From GCA-2688775 sp035288865 (lineage in GTDB: Archaea > Nanobdellota > Nanobdellia > Woesearchaeales > GW2011-AR4): a stretch of DNA of 57,717 nucleotides. The position numbers and the translations under genes were made by a program. Shown piece by piece: positions 34,209 to 42,709 of this stretch. Numbering within the stretch: the stretch's first letter is position 1; each line of letters begins with the position of its first letter. The DNA lies in assembly GCA_035288865.1 (NCBI GenBank), contig DATDZA010000005.1, positions 1 through 57,717 of the forward strand, given 5' to 3'. Below the pieces are notes generated by a model. The model was not told the origin of the DNA, did not search any database, and saw only the letters and a list, made by a program, of their open reading frames with translations.

Positions 34209-34961
34209 ATGTCATACTTAATTTATGGATTGATTTTTTTAGCAGTGATAATAGTATTGAGTTCTATAAGGATAATCAACCAGTATGAAAAAGGATTAGT
34301 TTTTACACTTGGAAAGTTTACCGGAATAAGAAATCCGGGATTAAATTTAGTTGTTCCAATTATTCAAAGAATGGTTGTTGTTGATATGAGAGTTAGGACT
34401 GCTGACATACAGAAGCAGCAGGTCATGACTAAAGACAATGTTCCTGTTGATGTAAACGGAGTTGTATTCTTTAAAGTTGATAAAGTGGATGATGCAATTA
34501 TAAAAGTGCAGGATTATCAGTACGCAATCGCACAATATGCGCAGACTGCATTAAGGGATGTTATCGGCGGCATGACACTCGATACCGTTCTTATTGAAAG
34601 GCAGCAGATAGGGGAAGAAATAAGAAAAATTGTTGATAAGGAAACTGGCCAGTGGGGTTTGGATGTTCAGGTAATTAAATTACAGGATATTGAAGTTCCG
34701 GATGATTTGAAGAGAATTATGTCAAGGCAGGCAGCTGCTGAAAGAGAGAAAAGAGCCGTCATTATCAAGAGTGAAGGTGACCGAGATGCTGCAAAAAATT
34801 TAGCAGCTGCTGCAGAAATAATGGGAAAATCAAAAGGCGCAATGCAATTAAGAACTTTGCAAACTTTAGACGGCTTAGGACCAACTGCTTCGAATACTGT
34901 TGTAATGGCACTGCCAGTTGAAGTCATGGAAATGTTTCAGAAACTTACGAAGAAAGAATAA
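34209..34961 (+). CDS. Stomatin/slipin-family SPFH membrane protein
   Basis: The 250-residue protein has one N-terminal membrane helix (about 1-20) followed by the SPFH domain: INQYEKGLVFTLGKF, GLNLVVPIIQRMVVVDMR, MTKDNVPVDVNGVVFFKV. A coiled-coil segment follows with RQAAAEREKRAVIIKSEGDR. These proteins form ring-like membrane scaffolds and often pair with an NfeD protease partner, which is not seen here. A GGGGGTG Shine-Dalgarno supports the ATG at 34209; another ATG 15 bases earlier lies very near the expected transcript start. Confidence 0.92.
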   Translation: MSYLIYGLIFLAVIIVLSSIRIINQYEKGLVFTLGKFTGIRNPGLNLVVPIIQRMVVVDMRVRTADIQKQQVMTKDNVPVDVNGVVFFKVDKVDDAIIKVQDYQYAIAQYAQTALRDVIGGMTLDTVLIERQQIGEEIRKIVDKETGQWGLDVQVIKLQDIEVPDDLKRIMSRQAAAEREKRAVIIKSEGDRDAAKNLAAAAEIMGKSKGAMQLRTLQTLDGLGPTASNTVVMALPVEVMEMFQKLTKKE

Positions 34962-34990
34962 AATAATGACAAAAGTGAAAGGGGATAAAC

Positions 34991-35305
34991 TTGCCATTGA
35001 AAAAGATTAAAAGAAGGAAGTGGACAAGAAACGAAATAATCCTTTTAATTGGTCTAATTATTTCAGCAGTTGGTCTTATTTTTAATTTTTTTGAAATAAG
35101 AAATGTTTCAAAACAAATTGAATTAAAGCAAGATTTTGATAACATAGAAGCTAAATATGGAAATTTTAAGAAGCTTGTTGCTGGAGAGATAATAGCTAAT
35201 ATTTCTTTTGAACAGATAGTTAATTTCCCAACTGAATGCCCAGAAGGTACTGCAATTACTTCCATAAGACAAGGGCATACGATTTGTACAGAATTTAAAC
35301 AATGA
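34991..35305 (+). CDS. Hypothetical single-pass membrane protein (104 aa)
   Basis: A basic N-terminus (PLKKIKRRKWTRNE) precedes one membrane helix (about 16-34) and an extracytoplasmic-looking domain with two cysteines (Cys83 and Cys99 region: ECPEGT and TICTEF) that might form a disulphide. Translation seems to begin at TTG 34991, preceded by AAGGGGAT as Shine-Dalgarno; an overlapping ATG frame nearby stops after 14 codons. It follows the stomatin gene by 29 bp and may be its partner. Confidence 0.55.
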   Translation: MPLKKIKRRKWTRNEIILLIGLIISAVGLIFNFFEIRNVSKQIELKQDFDNIEAKYGNFKKLVAGEIIANISFEQIVNFPTECPEGTAITSIRQGHTICTEFKQ

Positions 35306-35370
35306 GCAAGAAATCATTTTTTTATTTTCTATATCCAGCTAACTTGAAAACTCACTCATTTAACAACAAC

Positions 35371-35380
35371 CTTTATAAAT
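35371..35380 (+). promoter_or_regulatory. rpsO TATA box
   Basis: CTTTATAAAT is a near-consensus archaeal TATA element. Transcription would begin about 26 bases on, near 35402, just before the folded leader at 35407-35467, giving an untranslated leader of about 120 nt before rpsO. That is unusually long for this window. Confidence 0.55.
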
Positions 35381-35406
35381 CGCTACATTATTCTATTCAT
35401 TGAAAG

Positions 35407-35467
35407 ATAGCTCGGTTGTGGGCGAGTGAGCGAATTCAAGGAATTCGCATGTCCCTGCTTCGCTATA
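35407..35467 (+). promoter_or_regulatory. Three-way-junction leader of rpsO
   Basis: Helix 1 is ATAGC at the 5' edge with GCTAT at the 3' edge. Helix 2 is CTCG/CGAG (35411-35414 with 35423-35426). Helix 3 is a perfect GCGAATTC/GAATTCGC hairpin (35430-35437 with 35441-35448) with loop AAG. S15 binds a three-way junction in 16S rRNA and several bacterial rpsO leaders mimic it, so autoregulation by S15 is a reasonable inference. Confidence 0.45.
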
Positions 35468-35525
35468 CTGGATGAAGAATACTTTTTTCTCCAGAGATTT
35501 CAATTAATTGATTTGAGGTAAATAA

Positions 35526-35981
35526 ATGGCAAGAATGCACTCAAGGAAGAAGGGAAAGCACGGCTCAAAGAAGCCTTCAAAGAAGACAGCGCCTTCATGG
35601 ATAAGATATAAGGGAAAAGAAGTCGAATTGTTGATTGCCAAGCTGGCAAAAGAAGGCAAGACAAACTCCCAAATCGGCATTTTGCTTAGAGATACTTACG
35701 GAATTCCAAATGTTTTTGCACTATGCGGCAAATCGGTAAACGCGATTTTAAAGGATAAGAAGCTTATTCCTGAAATGCCTGAAGACTTGACTGCAATGTT
35801 CAAAAGATATGCTTCAATCAGAAAGCATCTTGACTCTAACAAGCACGACACAACTGCATTAAGGGGGCTGCAGCTTTCAGAATCCAAAATCAACAGGCTG
35901 GTAAAATATTACAAAAGAACCGGCAGGATTTCAGAGGACTGGAAGTTTGATTCCGAGAGAATGGGATTCTTTGCGGAGTAA
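35526..35981 (+). CDS. rpsO: Small-subunit ribosomal protein S15 (uS15, archaeal type)
   Basis: uS15 binds the central domain of 16S rRNA. At 151 residues it has the archaeal/eukaryotic N-terminal extension (ARMHSRKKGKHGSKKPSKK) ahead of the core. The core shows LAKEGKTNSQIGILLRDTYGIPNV and the helix pair with HDTTALRGLQLSESKINRLVKYYKRTG (recognised in parts). A long structured leader precedes it. Identification is secure. Confidence 0.96.
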   Translation: MARMHSRKKGKHGSKKPSKKTAPSWIRYKGKEVELLIAKLAKEGKTNSQIGILLRDTYGIPNVFALCGKSVNAILKDKKLIPEMPEDLTAMFKRYASIRKHLDSNKHDTTALRGLQLSESKINRLVKYYKRTGRISEDWKFDSERMGFFAE

Positions 35982-35995
35982 TAATTTTTATTTTT

Positions 35996-36955
35996 TTAAA
36001 TTTTTAATTTTACAAATTCTTTTTTATCAGAGATTATCTCTTTTATCTTTTCCACAGCTTCCCCTATCAAATAATCAGGTGTAGAAGCGCCGGCAGTAAC
36101 TCCAATTTTTTCTTTTCCATCGAACCATTTTGGATTTATTTGTTCGGATGACTGGATGAAATAAGATTCAACTCCTATTTCCTTGCATTTTGCATAAAGC
36201 TCTTTTGAATTGGAAGAGTTTAATCCGCCGATTATAATCATAATATCCGACTCGCGCGCAAGCTCTTCTGTTCCCGACTGCCTTTGCTTTGTCGGATTGC
36301 AGATTGTATCAACATACCCAAATTTTTTTGTCAAATCTTTTAGATTCAATGGAATTTCTTCAAATTTTCCGTTCAATAATTTTGAATTAATATCCTCAAT
36401 TAATTTTTCATATCCATAAACGGACATTGTCGTTTGAGATATTATTGCATATTTCTCATAATTAGTTTTATTGATATGATTTACTACTAAATCGCTATCT
36501 TCCGCATTTTCAACAATGAAAGTATCTTTTCCTTTCAGATGATAAGATGTGCCGATTGATTCTGGGTGGTCATGCTTGCCAAAAATGATAACTTCGTAAT
36601 TATTATTTTTTAATTTGATTGCAACATTATGAACCAATGTGACTAGAGGGCACGTCGCGTCGTTAAGATTTTTTTCTTTCGTTATTGATTTTTGCTCAAG
36701 AACTTGATAAGTTGTGCCCGGTTCGCCGTGCGCTCTCAAAACAGTAATTGCGTTTTGCGGGATGTCTTGAATGTCATCAACGAAAACTATTCCTTTTTTT
36801 TCCAAATCATCGATGACTCTTTCATTGTGAACAAGCTGCCCAAGAACATACGTAGGCTGCCCATTATTTTTTTCAGCTACTTGCTCTGCTATTTCTATGG
36901 CTTTCTTTACGCCGAAACAGAATCCTGAATTTTTTGCTATTTTTATTGATGGCAT
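35996..36955 (-). CDS. ispH: 4-hydroxy-3-methylbut-2-enyl diphosphate reductase (IspH/LytB)
   Basis: IspH is the last MEP enzyme, reducing HMBPP to IPP and DMAPP with an iron-sulphur cluster. The three cluster cysteines are in NSGFCFGVKKA (Cys13), NDATCPLV (about 100) and TICNPTKQRQ (about 213). Other family motifs are LVHNERVIDDLEKKGI, the LRAHGEPG turn and GVTAGASTPDYLIGE. The 319-residue length is normal. It is the last and most separated gene of the MEP set: 272 bp, including structured element B, lie between it and ispE. Confidence 0.96.
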   Translation of the reverse strand: MPSIKIAKNSGFCFGVKKAIEIAEQVAEKNNGQPTYVLGQLVHNERVIDDLEKKGIVFVDDIQDIPQNAITVLRAHGEPGTTYQVLEQKSITKEKNLNDATCPLVTLVHNVAIKLKNNNYEVIIFGKHDHPESIGTSYHLKGKDTFIVENAEDSDLVVNHINKTNYEKYAIISQTTMSVYGYEKLIEDINSKLLNGKFEEIPLNLKDLTKKFGYVDTICNPTKQRQSGTEELARESDIMIIIGGLNSSNSKELYAKCKEIGVESYFIQSSEQINPKWFDGKEKIGVTAGASTPDYLIGEAVEKIKEIISDKKEFVKLKI

Positions 36956-37141
36956 TTTCTTTTTTTAATTTAAACTTCTAATTAATTTAGCTTCTGGGAG
37001 GGAATTTTATAATTGCACTAAAAGTGTATCAGGTAGCCCTCCACCCACCCCATTATGTGTAACAATATAGTGCAAGGACAATTAATTTATTTTCTACAAA
37101 TTCTTATTGCAACAACCCTTCTGCCTTGAATATTTTAATTC

Positions 37142-37225
37142 TGGGACTGAGCGAAGCGAAGTTCCACTTTTTGATGAAACTTTTTATTTGAAAAAGTTTC
37201 TCGTCCTCAAGGGGCGAAACCCTTG
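37142..37225 (+). ncRNA. Three-hairpin structured element, copy B
   Basis: Hairpin 1 is TGGGACT/AGTTCCA (37142-37148 with 37160-37166) with loop GAGCGAAGCGA. Hairpin 2 is a perfect GAAACTTTTT/AAAAAGTTTC (37176-37200). Hairpin 3 is CAAGGG/CCCTTG with loop GCGAAA (37208-37225). Order, loops and spacers match copy A at 28520-28603. It ends two bases from the ispE stop codon on the opposite strand, so the minus strand (ispE 3' end to ispH leader) could equally be the functional one. The remaining gap before ispH (36956-37141) shows nothing else. Confidence 0.5.
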
Positions 37226-37227
37226 CA

Positions 37228-38076
37228 TTATATCGTCTTAGTCAAAAACACGAACGGATAATCATACTGTATCTTGAAGAATGCTTCCCTTGCCTCATAG
37301 ATGGAATTGAAGACGCCAAAAACAGTTGGGCCTGAGCCTGAAACACAAGCATTCAAAGCGTCATTTCTCAATAAATTTGTTTTAATTTCATCAATAACTC
37401 TATATTTTTTTGTAACAATGGGCTCAAAATCATTGTGAAGGTTGTTTGCAATTTCTTTAATATCTTTTCTTTCTATTGCCTTTACTAAGTTGTTAACATT
37501 TGCATCTGTCTTTATTTTTGGCTTCTGCTTGTCATATGCAGAATACGCCCATTTTGTTGAAATTCTAAAGCCTGGGTTGATTAAAACAATATTGATGCTG
37601 AATGATTTTCTTATCCATTTTATTTTATCGCCAATGCCCTCAACCAATGCGGCATTTTCGCATATAAAGAAAGGAACGTCAGAGCCAATTTGGGATGCCA
37701 GTTCTATAAGCAATTTTTCTTTCAGTTTCAGCCCCCATAATTTATTCAGGTTCAATAATGTAGTTGCTGCATTGCTTGAGCCTCCGCCCAGACCGGCTTC
37801 AAGGGGCACGTTCTTTTCAATGTGTATTCTGACCCCGTGCCTTACCTTGTATTTTTTCTTCAGAAGGAGCGCCGCCTTGTAGGCAAGATTTTCCTCATTC
37901 GATATCTCCATGTTGGTGGATTCAACCAGTATCCTGTCCTCGCTGATAGGCTCGAAAGTCATGTTATCGCCCAGCTCTATCCTCTGCATAACCGACTGCA
38001 GATTATGGTAGCCGGAGCCTAGCCTCCTGCCTATCTTGAGGTACAAGTTGACCTTGGCATATGAATTAATGACCAT
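37228..38076 (-). CDS. ispE: 4-diphosphocytidyl-2-C-methylerythritol kinase (IspE)
   Basis: IspE phosphorylates CDP-methylerythritol in the MEP pathway. This GHMP kinase of 282 residues has the starting motif SYAKVNLYLKIGRR, HNLQSVMQRIELGD, the ATP loop VPLEAGLGGGSSNAA (about 91-105) with the following LNLNKLWG, and the C-terminal CVSGSGPTVFG glycine motif. It lies 50 bp downstream of ispDF. All expected catalytic segments are present. Confidence 0.96.
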   Translation of the reverse strand: MVINSYAKVNLYLKIGRRLGSGYHNLQSVMQRIELGDNMTFEPISEDRILVESTNMEISNEENLAYKAALLLKKKYKVRHGVRIHIEKNVPLEAGLGGGSSNAATTLLNLNKLWGLKLKEKLLIELASQIGSDVPFFICENAALVEGIGDKIKWIRKSFSINIVLINPGFRISTKWAYSAYDKQKPKIKTDANVNNLVKAIERKDIKEIANNLHNDFEPIVTKKYRVIDEIKTNLLRNDALNACVSGSGPTVFGVFNSIYEAREAFFKIQYDYPFVFLTKTI

Positions 38077-38125
38077 ATAACGAACGATAGTACTTTTGAT
38101 ATATTAATATTGCTGATTTTAATGA

Positions 38126-39298
38126 TTATGGAGCAAAGCTGGCTACTACAAAGCACTGCATTCCCTTTCCCTGTCCAAAAGAAGTCAGTTGTTCCCCTGA
38201 TGTGTATGTTATTCCAATATTTTCTTTATTTACGTTTAAGATATCTGATAATGATTCCTTTATTTTGTCCGTGTGTTTTTCCAATTTAGGCTTCAAAGCT
38301 TCAATTGCAACGCTTATATTATTTATCTTTATGTCCTTTTGATTTAATTTTTTTAATATTACATTCAAATATTCTCTGCTGTCGGTTATTCCATTTTTGC
38401 ACATTTCATCAGAATAATAGCCCAAAGACCTTTCGCCAAGTGCGGAGCCTAAAGCGTTGAACAAAGCATGAAGAATCAAATCCCCGTCAGAGTTTGCTTC
38501 CAGCCCAGCTTCATTCGGAATTACATAACCCCCTAAAATCAATTTTTTATTTTTGTCAGTTGAGAATTTATGGCTATCCTGCCCAAAACCAATTCTGAAA
38601 CTTTGATAAATATTATCTCTTTTCATAAGTATTCCTTCTGCTATTTTTAAATCGTCCGGAGTTGTTACTTTTATATTTTCATAAGAGCATTCTGTAATCC
38701 TTACTTTTTTATTTAATGATTCAACAACAGAAACATCATCTGTCACTTTTAATTTATTTTTTTTTATACTATTAAAACCTTTTACGAATAAATCATATTT
38801 TATTGCCTGCGGAGTCTGCATCTGATAAATACCATTTCTGTCTAAAGTCTTTTCAACAAACCCATTACTGATTTTCTTGATTGTATCTTTCAGTGCAAAA
38901 CAGCAAACTGCTGCTCCAAATTGCTTTGCTGAATTTATGCAATTTGTTATTTCATTTTCCCTGACCAGGGGATTGCTTGCGTTATGAACTATTATAATAT
39001 CGTTACTCTTTGCATTCTTTATCGAGGTCAGCCCATTGTAAACTGAATCCTGCCTTTCTTTACCGCCTTCTACAATGTTTTTTATTTTTGTAAAGTTATA
39101 TTTTAATTTTATTTCATTTATTTTCTTGAAATCATTTTTTTGCGCTACTATTATTATTTCATTTATTTCATTACAATCTTGAAAAACTTTTAATGTGTAA
39201 TACAGCATTGGCTTGTTCAACAATTTTAGAAATACCTTATTTTCCTCTGATGCCATTCTTTTGCCTTTTCCAGCCGCTACAATTATTGCAAAGTTCAT
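38126..39298 (-). CDS. ispDF: Bifunctional IspD/IspF fusion
   Basis: IspD (about 1-225) attaches CMP to methylerythritol phosphate. It shows AAGKGKRM at 8-15, FQDCNEINEIIIVA, GGKERQDSVYNGL and DDVSVVE. IspF (about 230-390) makes the cyclic diphosphate. It shows GFGQDSHKF with metal-binding Asp and His, GLEANSDGDLILHALFNA in part, and a C-terminal TSGEQLTSFGQGKGMQCFVVA. The fusion is known from several bacterial groups. It follows the HExxH gene by one base, which fixes both as one transcript. Confidence 0.96.
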   Translation of the reverse strand: MNFAIIVAAGKGKRMASEENKVFLKLLNKPMLYYTLKVFQDCNEINEIIIVAQKNDFKKINEIKLKYNFTKIKNIVEGGKERQDSVYNGLTSIKNAKSNDIIIVHNASNPLVRENEITNCINSAKQFGAAVCCFALKDTIKKISNGFVEKTLDRNGIYQMQTPQAIKYDLFVKGFNSIKKNKLKVTDDVSVVESLNKKVRITECSYENIKVTTPDDLKIAEGILMKRDNIYQSFRIGFGQDSHKFSTDKNKKLILGGYVIPNEAGLEANSDGDLILHALFNALGSALGERSLGYYSDEMCKNGITDSREYLNVILKKLNQKDIKINNISVAIEALKPKLEKHTDKIKESLSDILNVNKENIGITYTSGEQLTSFGQGKGMQCFVVASFAP

Positions 39299-39299
39299 T

Positions 39300-40313
39300 T
39301 TAGATTCTGGTTAACGTTATTTTTATATTCAGTTCCAATTCTGCCTGCCTAAAAAGTCTTATTAAGTTATCAATGTTATGTAATCCTAGTAAGTCTGCCC
39401 TTACAATCTGTCCATATTTCAAAAACTGTTTTTCTAAATGTATTTTTTTAATTTCTCTTCGGAAATTTCTTAAGTATTTCATTTGATTTTCAAAATCCAT
39501 ATTTACGAACTCTTTCAAAAAGAAAAATTCCTCTCGTTTTTTAAGGTATGCCAAAAAAATTGTTAAGCATATATATAATCCTAAAAAATATCTTTTGTTT
39601 AGAGGATTATGGTATCCCTCTTTTTTTAATTCCAAGTATTTTTGTGCGTCCTCTAACTCGTTTGAAAAGCCATGATCAAATAATAAATTTGATGTTATAT
39701 ACTCTGTAAATCTACAAATTCCATCTTCGTAAATTGAAACCCCGTACATGAAATTATCAAATTCTTCTCTGTAGTCATGCACATCTTCTGTCTTATGAGT
39801 TAATTCATGAGCTATTTGAGTAACTAAATAATCTAATTCTTCTTTTAGTAATCCTATATTTTTATTAACCAAAAATTTAACGATGTTAGTAAATAAATCA
39901 TAATTTAAAATTAACGACGCCCCATCATGAGAAGCCATATAACCACAATTTTGAAAATAAATATTATTTGAAAAAGGGATTAAAAATCTATCGTGACTTA
40001 TTATTTCTAATGCCTTAAATACAGATTGTGCCACTAAGTAAGAAACCTGTTGAAGACAATTTTTGCCATATTTTCTATTATAAGAGTCCGTTAATTGTGT
40101 AATAGATACAGTTTTATCCCCAAGTTGGCTTAAATCATCAAAAGGGAAGATTACAACCACAAAGAAACTTCTAGACTTTTCCTGATATGAGTAAAGTAAA
40201 TTTTGAGAAATATAAGCAGGATAATTCCATCCTGGAAGATTACTTCTGATATAATATGGGATTTTACTCCATCTTTCAATAATTATATCATTTGGAATCC
40301 TTTCTATTTTCAT
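39300..40313 (-). CDS. HExxH-containing putative metalloprotein within the MEP cluster
   Basis: The 337-residue protein carries HELTH at 169-173 in a helix (DYLVTQIAHELTHKTEDVHD), the usual zinc-binding motif of metallopeptidases. Glutamates 25-35 residues downstream (YEDGICRFTEYI, Glu196 and Glu204) could supply the third ligand, as in gluzincins. No signal peptide is visible, so it is probably cytosolic. It is rich in Tyr, Phe, Asn and Ile. It starts 11 bp after ispC and ends one base before ispDF. I know of no link between this motif and isoprenoid synthesis, so it may be a passenger gene or an unknown accessory. Confidence 0.7.
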   Translation of the reverse strand: MKIERIPNDIIIERWSKIPYYIRSNLPGWNYPAYISQNLLYSYQEKSRSFFVVVIFPFDDLSQLGDKTVSITQLTDSYNRKYGKNCLQQVSYLVAQSVFKALEIISHDRFLIPFSNNIYFQNCGYMASHDGASLILNYDLFTNIVKFLVNKNIGLLKEELDYLVTQIAHELTHKTEDVHDYREEFDNFMYGVSIYEDGICRFTEYITSNLLFDHGFSNELEDAQKYLELKKEGYHNPLNKRYFLGLYICLTIFLAYLKKREEFFFLKEFVNMDFENQMKYLRNFRREIKKIHLEKQFLKYGQIVRADLLGLHNIDNLIRLFRQAELELNIKITLTRI

Positions 40314-40324
40314 TTTAGAATAAA

Positions 40325-41485
40325 TTAATTTTTAACCATAATTTCTTCTTCAATAATTCTTGTTGTTTGTTCTTTTGTTTTCTTGTCAATTTCCAATATT
40401 TCATTCAAGCTTGGATTTTTTATTAAATTGTGCTCGTCCATCATTTTTTTTATTATCCTTTCAATATCCAAGAACTTTATTTTGCTGTCCAGAAACGCAT
40501 GAACTGCAATTTCGTTTGCTGCATTCATAACAGCAGGAAGCGTTCCGCCAATGCTGCTGGCTTCATAAGCATAGTTTAAGCACGGAAAAATTTCAAAATT
40601 GGGCTCGCGAAATTCCAATGATTTTACTTTTGCCAAATTCAACGAATCGGAATTGTTAGAAAATCTTTTTGGATAAAACAAAGCGTACTGAATGGGAATT
40701 TTCATGTCAGGCAATCCTAATTGCGCAATGACTGAATTGTCCTGAAATTCAACCAAAGAATGAACTATGCTTTGCGGATGTATTACGACTTTTATTTTTT
40801 CATATTCAATTCCAAATAGCCAGTGCGCTTCAATCACCTCAAAACCCTTGTTCATCAAAGTTGCGGAATCTATAGTAATTTTCGGGCCCATGCTCCATGT
40901 TGGATGTTGTAGGGCATCCTGTAATGTAATTTTTTCGAGCTGCTCTTTTATATAATTTTTGAACGGACCACCCGAACAGGTAATCGTGATTTTCTTAATT
41001 TCATTTATGTTTTCCCCTTTCAGGCATTGAAATATTGCAGAGTGTTCTGAATCAATCGGCATTAAATTTACATTATTTTTTTTTATTTCATCCATTATAA
41101 CAGAACCGGCTGCGACTAGTGTTTCTTTATTAGCCAATGCAATATTTTTTTTATTTTTAATTGCGTGAAATGTAGGTTCTATTCCAACTGAACCGACTAA
41201 AGAATTAATTACAGTGTCTGCTTCATCCAAAGAAGCAATCTTTTTCAGACCTTCCAGTCCAGAATAAACCTGGCAAGACGAGAAATTCAGCAAATCATCT
41301 TTTTTATTATTGTCCATTATTGCAACGGCTTTTGGCCTGAATTCTTTTATTTGCTTTAGCAATAAATCTGAGTTCTTGTTCGTTGTCAATCCAACAACTT
41401 TGAATTCGTTTGGGAATTGCCTAACTATGTCTAACGTTTGAGTTCCAATGCTGCCGGTTGAGCCTAAAATACTAAGATACTTCAT
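40325..41485 (-). CDS. ispC: 1-deoxy-D-xylulose 5-phosphate reductoisomerase (IspC/Dxr)
   Basis: IspC converts DXP to methylerythritol phosphate with NADPH, the committed MEP step. The 386 residues contain the nucleotide motif LGSTGSIGTQTLD (about 6-18), ALANKETLVAAGSV, metal-site region LMPIDSEHSAIFQC, TCSGGPFKN, HPTWSMGPKITIDSATLMNKG (recognised in parts) and the HPQSIVHSLVEF block. All are typical and apparently intact. It is 77 bp downstream of ispG. Confidence 0.97.
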   Translation of the reverse strand: MKYLSILGSTGSIGTQTLDIVRQFPNEFKVVGLTTNKNSDLLLKQIKEFRPKAVAIMDNNKKDDLLNFSSCQVYSGLEGLKKIASLDEADTVINSLVGSVGIEPTFHAIKNKKNIALANKETLVAAGSVIMDEIKKNNVNLMPIDSEHSAIFQCLKGENINEIKKITITCSGGPFKNYIKEQLEKITLQDALQHPTWSMGPKITIDSATLMNKGFEVIEAHWLFGIEYEKIKVVIHPQSIVHSLVEFQDNSVIAQLGLPDMKIPIQYALFYPKRFSNNSDSLNLAKVKSLEFREPNFEIFPCLNYAYEASSIGGTLPAVMNAANEIAVHAFLDSKIKFLDIERIIKKMMDEHNLIKNPSLNEILEIDKKTKEQTTRIIEEEIMVKN

Positions 41486-41562
41486 TAGTTATTCCACCCA
41501 CATCTATTTAAGAATTGGTTAATTTTGTTATAAAGGTTTCTATAAATAAATATGAAATTAAA

Positions 41563-42630
41563 TTAAGAATTCGCCAATTCATTTATTTCCTTCATCAGAA
41601 CTTCCTTTATTTCATTATCATTAATTCTTTTCACAATCTTGCCATCTTTGTACAATAAATGATTTCCAGGAGCGCCGACAATTCCCAAGTCGGCTTTTCT
41701 ACTTTCTCCAGGACCATTTACAGCGCATCCCATTATTGCAACATGAATCGGTTTTTTTATTCTGTCAGTTTCATTTTCAATTTCTTCAACAAGCTTAATG
41801 ACATCAATTTGGGTTCTTGCGCATGTCGGGCAGGAAGTTACCTGAACACCATCATTTCTTAAGCTCAAAGCGCGCAAAATTAGTTTTCCTGCCTTAACTT
41901 CTTCCTTCGGATCTTCTGATAATGAAACCCTTATTGTATCGCCTATCCCCTCCGAAAGCAGCATGCCCATACCCATCGCTGATTTTATTGCGCCAGGTAA
42001 TTTGGACCCCGCTTCAGTAACCCCAAGATGTAATGGGTAATCTGTTTTCTGCGCAAATAATCTGTATGCCTGCACCATTCTGGGAACATCAGACGCTTTT
42101 AATGAGACAATTGTGTTATAAAAATCTAAATCTTCCAGAATTTTAACATGGCGCATCGCGCTTTCAACCATCGCCTCAGGAGCATAGCCATATTTTTCGT
42201 ATAAATCTCTTTCCAACGAGCCAAGATTGACACCAATTCTTATTGGAACATTGTAATCGCTGCACGCTTTTACAACCTGCTGCACTTTGTCAGGATTTCC
42301 TATATTTCCGGGATTTATTCTTACTTTGTCAACATATTTTACCGCTTCCAGAGCAATCCTATAATCAAAATGAATGTCAACAACTAAAGGAATGCTGATA
42401 TTTTCTTTTATTTCTTTCAGAGCTTTTGCGGCCTCCATGGTTGGAGCAGAAACCCTGATTATGTCGCAGCCGACTTCTTGCAGGCCATGAATCTGACCAA
42501 TTGTCGATTTTACATCCGTAGTTTCAGTTGTAGTCATCGACTGGACTGGGATTTGCGAATCTCCGCCTATGAATAATTTTCCAATTTTTACTTTTCTTGA
42601 TTTTCTTCTTTGAATATTGTTTTGCGTCAT
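41563..42630 (-). CDS. ispG: 4-hydroxy-3-methylbut-2-en-1-yl diphosphate synthase (IspG/GcpE)
   Basis: IspG reductively opens the cyclic diphosphate MEcPP to HMBPP. The 355-residue protein is the short bacterial form: a TIM barrel with PVQSMTTTET, DIHFDYRIAL and KVRINPGNIG, then the cluster domain with cysteines in TSCPTCART and IMGCAVNGPGES and the ligand glutamate in the latter. The plant-type insert is absent. It needs a ferredoxin or flavodoxin donor, not seen in this window. It lies 79 bp after dxs. Confidence 0.96.
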   Translation of the reverse strand: MTQNNIQRRKSRKVKIGKLFIGGDSQIPVQSMTTTETTDVKSTIGQIHGLQEVGCDIIRVSAPTMEAAKALKEIKENISIPLVVDIHFDYRIALEAVKYVDKVRINPGNIGNPDKVQQVVKACSDYNVPIRIGVNLGSLERDLYEKYGYAPEAMVESAMRHVKILEDLDFYNTIVSLKASDVPRMVQAYRLFAQKTDYPLHLGVTEAGSKLPGAIKSAMGMGMLLSEGIGDTIRVSLSEDPKEEVKAGKLILRALSLRNDGVQVTSCPTCARTQIDVIKLVEEIENETDRIKKPIHVAIMGCAVNGPGESRKADLGIVGAPGNHLLYKDGKIVKRINDNEIKEVLMKEINELANS

Positions 42631-42709
42631 TTTTCTTGATTTTAGTTTGATTTATTTTTTAAATTATTTTATTTGCTCATACGTAAAAATTTAATTGTCA
42701 GAATTATTT

